Positions 6,612 through 9,129 of a stretch of 9,129 nucleotides of DNA are shown piece by piece. The notes beneath the pieces are model-generated. The model did no database searches, was not told the origin of the DNA, and was given only the letters and a program-made list of their open reading frames with translations. The stretch is from JBGSMF01 sp964651475 (GTDB lineage Bacteria > Chloroflexota > Anaerolineae > Fen-1058), in the NCBI GenBank assembly GCA_964651475.1, contig CAZYXV010000072.1:1-9129 (forward strand). Direction: 5' to 3'. The translations under genes and the position numbers were made by a program. Numbering within the stretch: the stretch's first letter is position 1; every line of letters starts with the position of its first letter.

Positions 6612-6670
6612 CGAAAGAACCGCTCATGGTTTTCAAGAAAATAATGCCGTAACACTCCGCGTTACAGTGC

Positions 6671-6790
6671 TGTCATTGCGAGGCGCGCAGCGCCGAAGCA
6701 ATCTCCTTTTTCGGAGGGGAGATTGCGCGGATACGCAGTATCCGACGCGCCCGGAGTTTACCCTGAGTGAAACGAAGGGGGCGCTCGCAA
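6671..6790. repeat. Degenerate palindromic intergenic repeat (GTCATTGCGAG / GCAATCTCC type)
   Basis: The left end reads TGTCATTGCGAG (6671-6682); its TTGCGAG is matched in inverse by CTCGCAA at 6784-6790. Inside, GCAATCTCC (6698-6706) and GGAGATTGC (6718-6726) form a perfect 9-bp stem with an 11-nt loop. The right arm holds two further hairpins: GGATAC-GCA-GTATCC (6729-6743, extendable by C6728-G6744 and, past a bulged A, by three more pairs) and a CCCT...AGGG pair (6761-6779). The TTGCGAG and GCAATCTC words are familiar from dispersed palindromic repeats in environmental bacterial genomes. The right arm looks like it has gained an insertion, since the two arms are unequal. Confidence 0.65.
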
Positions 6791-6811
6791 CCCTGGCGCT
6801 GCCCCCCAGGG
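6791..6811. repeat. GC-rich hairpin at the edge of the palindromic repeat
   Basis: CCCTGG (6791-6796), a 9-nt loop and CCAGGG (6806-6811) form a 6-bp stem. It directly abuts the right end of the palindromic element. No T-run follows on either strand, so a terminator function is not supported. The remaining sequence to 6883 is AT-rich and shows no gene. Confidence 0.45.
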
Positions 6812-6883
6812 CAAGTGTGACAAGGCAGGTTACGTGATTAATTTCTTTACATTCATAAGCGGTTACTACGAGCAAATAATACT

Positions 6884-6912
6884 TTGTCAAGCTCTCGCCT
6901 TTGGGGTATAAT
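6884..6912 (+). promoter_or_regulatory. Near-consensus sigma70 promoter for ftsY-prfB
   Basis: The -35 is TTGTCA (6884-6889, five of six consensus bases), the spacer is exactly 17 nt, and the -10 is TATAAT (6907-6912, perfect). Transcription should start near 6919, giving a leader of about 36 nt before the ftsY ATG at 6955. It is the strongest-looking promoter in the window. Confidence 0.85.
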
Positions 6913-6954
6913 CTCCCCCGCCTTTGATTTCGTGAAGGGAGAGTCCCAAAACGC

Positions 6955-7866
6955 ATGTTTGGAAAATTTGCTTCGATCCGCGACAGCCTGGCTCGAACGC
7001 GCCAGGCCGTTTTTGGCCGCGTGGCCACATTGCTCGGCCAGACCGAGATTACGCCCGATACGTGGGACGAGCTGGAAGCTTTGCTCATCCAGGCCGACGT
7101 GGGCGTGGATACGACCCTCATCTTGCTAGATCGCTTGCGCGCGCACGTAGCGCGCGAGGGAATCACGCGCGCCGACAAGCTGCAAGCCGCGCTCAAAACC
7201 GAACTGCGCGGCTTGCTAGGCGACCCGCCGCCCATGGATCTCGACCCGTCGCGCTCCTTGTCGGTGATCATGATCGTCGGCGTGAACGGGTCCGGCAAGA
7301 CGACGACCATCGCCAAGCTGGCCGCTTACTACAAGCAGCGCGGACGCGCCGTCTTGCTGGCCGGGGCCGATACGTTCCGCGCCGCCGCGGGTGAACAACT
7401 CGATATATGGGCCGAGCGCGTGGACGCGCCGCTCATCGGCGGAAAGCACGGCGCCGACCCGGGCGCGATTGTGTTCGACGCGATCAAGTCTGCCGAGGCG
7501 CGCGCTTTTAACATGGTCATTGCCGACACCGCCGGCCGGCTGCACACCAAGTATAACCTGATGCAAGAATTGACCAAGGTGCGCAACGTGACAGCCAAGG
7601 CTATGCCCGGCGCTCCGCACGAAACGCTGGTGGTGATTGACGCGACGACCGGACAGAACGCGCTGACGCAGGCGCGCCAGTTCCGCGACGCCGTCAAAGC
7701 CACCGGCGTGATTGTGACCAAGCTGGACGGCACGGCGCGGGGCGGCATGGTATTTTCAATCACTAATGGGCTGGGGCTGCCGGTGCGCTTTATCGGGACG
7801 GGTGAAAAGATCGCCGACCTGGCCGAGTTTGACGCGCAAGCGTTTGTAGATGGATTGTTTGATTAA
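6955..7866 (+). CDS. ftsY: Signal recognition particle receptor FtsY
   Basis: This 303-residue SRP-type GTPase docks ribosome-SRP complexes at the membrane for co-translational insertion of membrane proteins. The N domain (about 1-90, helices such as WDELEALLIQADVG) precedes the G domain with GVNGSGKTT (109-117), DTFRAAA (139-145), DTAGR (191-195), TKLDG (255-259) and the closing GTGEKIADL (from 281). The form is short: the long acidic A domain of E. coli FtsY is absent and only a short N-terminal helix (MFGKFASIRDSLARTR) precedes the N domain, as in many non-proteobacterial FtsY proteins. That helix probably contacts the membrane. Ffh is excluded because no M domain follows. AGGGAG (6936-6941) lies upstream of ATG at 6955, with somewhat long spacing. 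It is transcribed from the promoter at 6884-6912 and followed after 26 nt by prfB, likely in one transcript. Confidence 0.96.
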   Translation: MFGKFASIRDSLARTRQAVFGRVATLLGQTEITPDTWDELEALLIQADVGVDTTLILLDRLRAHVAREGITRADKLQAALKTELRGLLGDPPPMDLDPSRSLSVIMIVGVNGSGKTTTIAKLAAYYKQRGRAVLLAGADTFRAAAGEQLDIWAERVDAPLIGGKHGADPGAIVFDAIKSAEARAFNMVIADTAGRLHTKYNLMQELTKVRNVTAKAMPGAPHETLVVIDATTGQNALTQARQFRDAVKATGVIVTKLDGTARGGMVFSITNGLGLPVRFIGTGEKIADLAEFDAQAFVDGLFD

Positions 7867-7892
7867 GACCCAATATACCAGGGAGTGACATG

Positions 7893-8985
7893 ATGGAAGA
7901 GCTACGATTTCGTTTGACCGAACTGAACGCCAAAATCGCCGGCCTGCTGGAGCGTCTTTGACGTGGCCGACAAGCGCCGCCAGATTGAAACATTGGAAAA
8001 ACAAGCTTCGGGCGCCGATTTCTGGCAAGAGCCGGAAAAAGCCCAGGACGTCATGCGCCAGTTGACCACGTTGCGCGGCGAGACCGGGGGCTGGATCGGT
8101 CTGCAGAGCCGCGCGCGCGACGCGCTGGAATTGCTGGAGCTGGCCGAACTCGAATCGGACGGTGCGCTGGCGGTAGAAGTGCAAGGCGAAGCCGATGCAC
8201 TGGAACGGGAATTGGAGCGCCGCGAGTTTACGCTGCTGCTTTCGGGGCGGCACGACCGAGGCGACGCCATCCTGGCCATTCACGCCGGGGCCGGCGGAGT
8301 AGACGCGCAAGATTGGGCCGCCATGTTAATGCGCATGTACCTGCGCTGGGCCGAGCAAAACAATCGCCGGGTAGACATCCTCGATCAAATGGACGGCGAC
8401 GAAGCCGGCATCAAAAGCGTGACCATGTCCATCGCAGGCGAATACGCGTATGGCTACTTGCGCGCCGAGCGCGGCGTCCATCGCCTGGTGCGGCTCAGCC
8501 CCTTTGACGCGGCGCACCGCCGCCACACCTCGTTCGCGCTGGTCGAAGCGTGGCCGGATATCGGCCAGGACAGCGACATTGTCATCCGCCCCGACGAGAT
8601 CAAAATCGAAACCTTTCGAGCCTCGAGCGCGGGCGGCCAACACGTGCAAAAGAACGAGACGGCCGTGCGCATCACGCACCTGGCGACCGGCCTGGTCGTG
8701 TCTTGCCAAAACGAGCGCAGCCAGACGCAAAACCGCGAAAACGCTATGAAGGTGCTGCGCGCGCGCCTGGCCGAAATCGAGGAGCGCAAACGCCGGGAAG
8801 CGTTGGCCGAGCTAAAGGGCACGCACGTCAGCGCCGAGTGGGGCAGCCAGATTCGCTCGTACGTCTTGCATCCCTATCAAATGGTGAAGGATCATCGCAC
8901 CGACCACGAGACCGGCAATACGGCCGCCGTGCTGGATGGGGGACTGGACGAGTTTATGGAAGCCTATCTGCGCTCGATGATTTGA
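7893..8985 (+). CDS. prfB: Peptide chain release factor 2 (RF2), expressed by programmed +1 frameshift
   Basis: RF2 recognises UGA and UAA stop codons in the ribosomal A site and triggers peptide release. The zero frame from ATG 7893 (GGGAG at 7881-7885, 7-nt spacing; ATG 7890 is a possible alternative) encodes MEELRFRLTELNAKIAGLLE then RL and meets TGA at 7959-7961. Slippage on CTT-TGA-C moves reading to the +1 frame at GAC (7960) and continues DVADKRRQIETLEKQ to TGA 8983-8985, giving 363 residues (E. coli RF2 has 365). SPF (202-204) is the UGA-reading tripeptide and GGQ (247-249) the catalytic one; their 45-residue spacing equals E. coli. Residue 243, matching E. coli position 246, is alanine, the efficient form. 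It follows ftsY by 26 nt, without its own visible promoter. Confidence 0.96.
7949..7962 (+). promoter_or_regulatory. prfB: RF2 autoregulatory frameshift site
   Basis: A Shine-Dalgarno-like GGAG (7949-7952), three bases (CGT), then the slippery CTT TGA C (7956-7962). The layout and 3-nt spacing equal the E. coli prfB site, where AGGGGG precedes CTTTGAC. Low RF2 leaves the UGA unread, favours the +1 shift and raises RF2; high RF2 terminates there. Confidence 0.93.
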
Positions 8986-9010
8986 TTTTTATTATCAAGT
9001 GGGGTAAGAT
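8982..9010 (+). promoter_or_regulatory. Possible promoter for the gene at the right edge
   Basis: TTGATT (8982-8987), a 17-nt spacer and TAAGAT (9005-9010) resemble a sigma70 promoter overlapping the prfB stop codon. A transcript would start near 9017, with a leader of about 67 nt to the ATG at 9084. The match is moderate and no terminator for prfB is seen between. Confidence 0.4.
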
Positions 9011-9083
9011 AGCGTACCATTCTAAGCATAAAGCTGCATCTCTGCCCCAACCATGAATACAAATCCACACATCCAGGTGATTT

Positions 9084-9129
9084 ATGCCGACAAGCAAACT
9101 TGCTGCCTACTGTGACCGCATAATTGAAA
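9084..9129 (+). CDS. N-terminal fragment of an unidentified gene (runs off the right edge)
   Basis: From ATG 9084 the frame stays open to the window end and gives MPTSKLAAYCDRIIE (15 codons). AGGTGA (9075-9080) gives a well-placed ribosome binding site, with the AGG core 6 nt before the ATG. An alternative ATG at 9053 in another frame stops after 20 codons and has no ribosome binding site. The opening KLAAYCDRIIE resembles the N-terminal leader of large O-antigen ligase-like membrane proteins that I associate with Chloroflexota, but 15 residues cannot settle this. Low confidence in any function; moderate confidence that a gene begins here. Confidence 0.5.
   Translation, partial: MPTSKLAAYCDRIIE

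Noticed and set aside
6633..7316. A minus-strand open frame of 227 codons across the intergenic repeat and the start of ftsY
   Set aside because: Its end is made from the palindromic repeat (LLRRCAPRNDS-like, a familiar repeat artefact) and the rest is antisense to ftsY.
7963..8985. RF2 as a gene starting with GTG at 7963
   Set aside because: It misses the N-terminal helix and the classic CTTTGAC frameshift site just upstream.
1..9129. CRISPR array, tRNA, rRNA or insertion-sequence transposase
   Set aside because: No regularly spaced direct repeats, cloverleaf sequence, rRNA-like sequence or transposase motifs were seen in the window.

Overview
The window is a GC-rich piece of bacterial chromosome made of ordinary, tightly packed genes. 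A member of the Chloroflexota (Anaerolineae-like) is the best guess. The reasons are a membrane protein with a Thr-Pro repeat linker carrying an SH3b domain, a bacterial XPB/Bax1-type helicase-nuclease pair, clear sigma70-type promoters, and dispersed palindromes of the kind seen in environmental genomes. This assignment is inference; the sequence has no decisive marker.

Layout. (1) Positions 1-584 are on the minus strand: the first 32 codons of galT at the left edge, an intrinsic terminator, then a 142-aa SRPBCC-fold protein with its own promoter (641-669). (2) A divergent promoter (689-716) starts a plus-strand run of six genes with gaps of at most 15 nt or overlaps: atl (alkyltransferase-like DNA-lesion binder, probably leaderless), a PHP-domain phosphoesterase-like protein, a membrane-anchored SH3b protein, an amidohydrolase of the MTA/SAH-deaminase group, an XPB-like superfamily 2 helicase, and a Bax1-like (DUF790) PD-(D/E)XK nuclease. 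(3) A 359-nt gene-free stretch (6596-6954) holds several hairpins, a degenerate palindromic repeat element and a near-consensus promoter. (4) ftsY and prfB follow; prfB needs a programmed +1 frameshift at an internal UGA. (5) A short leader and the first 15 codons of a further gene reach the right edge.

How the genes fit together. The most interesting unit is the 724-6595 operon. Its first gene (Atl) recognises O6-alkylguanine and in other bacteria hands such lesions to nucleotide excision repair. Its last two genes are the helicase and nuclease that in archaea form the XPB-Bax1 complex, a proposed unwinding and cutting machine of excision repair. Their co-transcription suggests an alkyl-lesion sensor coupled to an archaeal/eukaryotic-type repair module. 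The three middle genes have no obvious repair role. ftsY and prfB are housekeeping genes for membrane protein targeting and translation termination.
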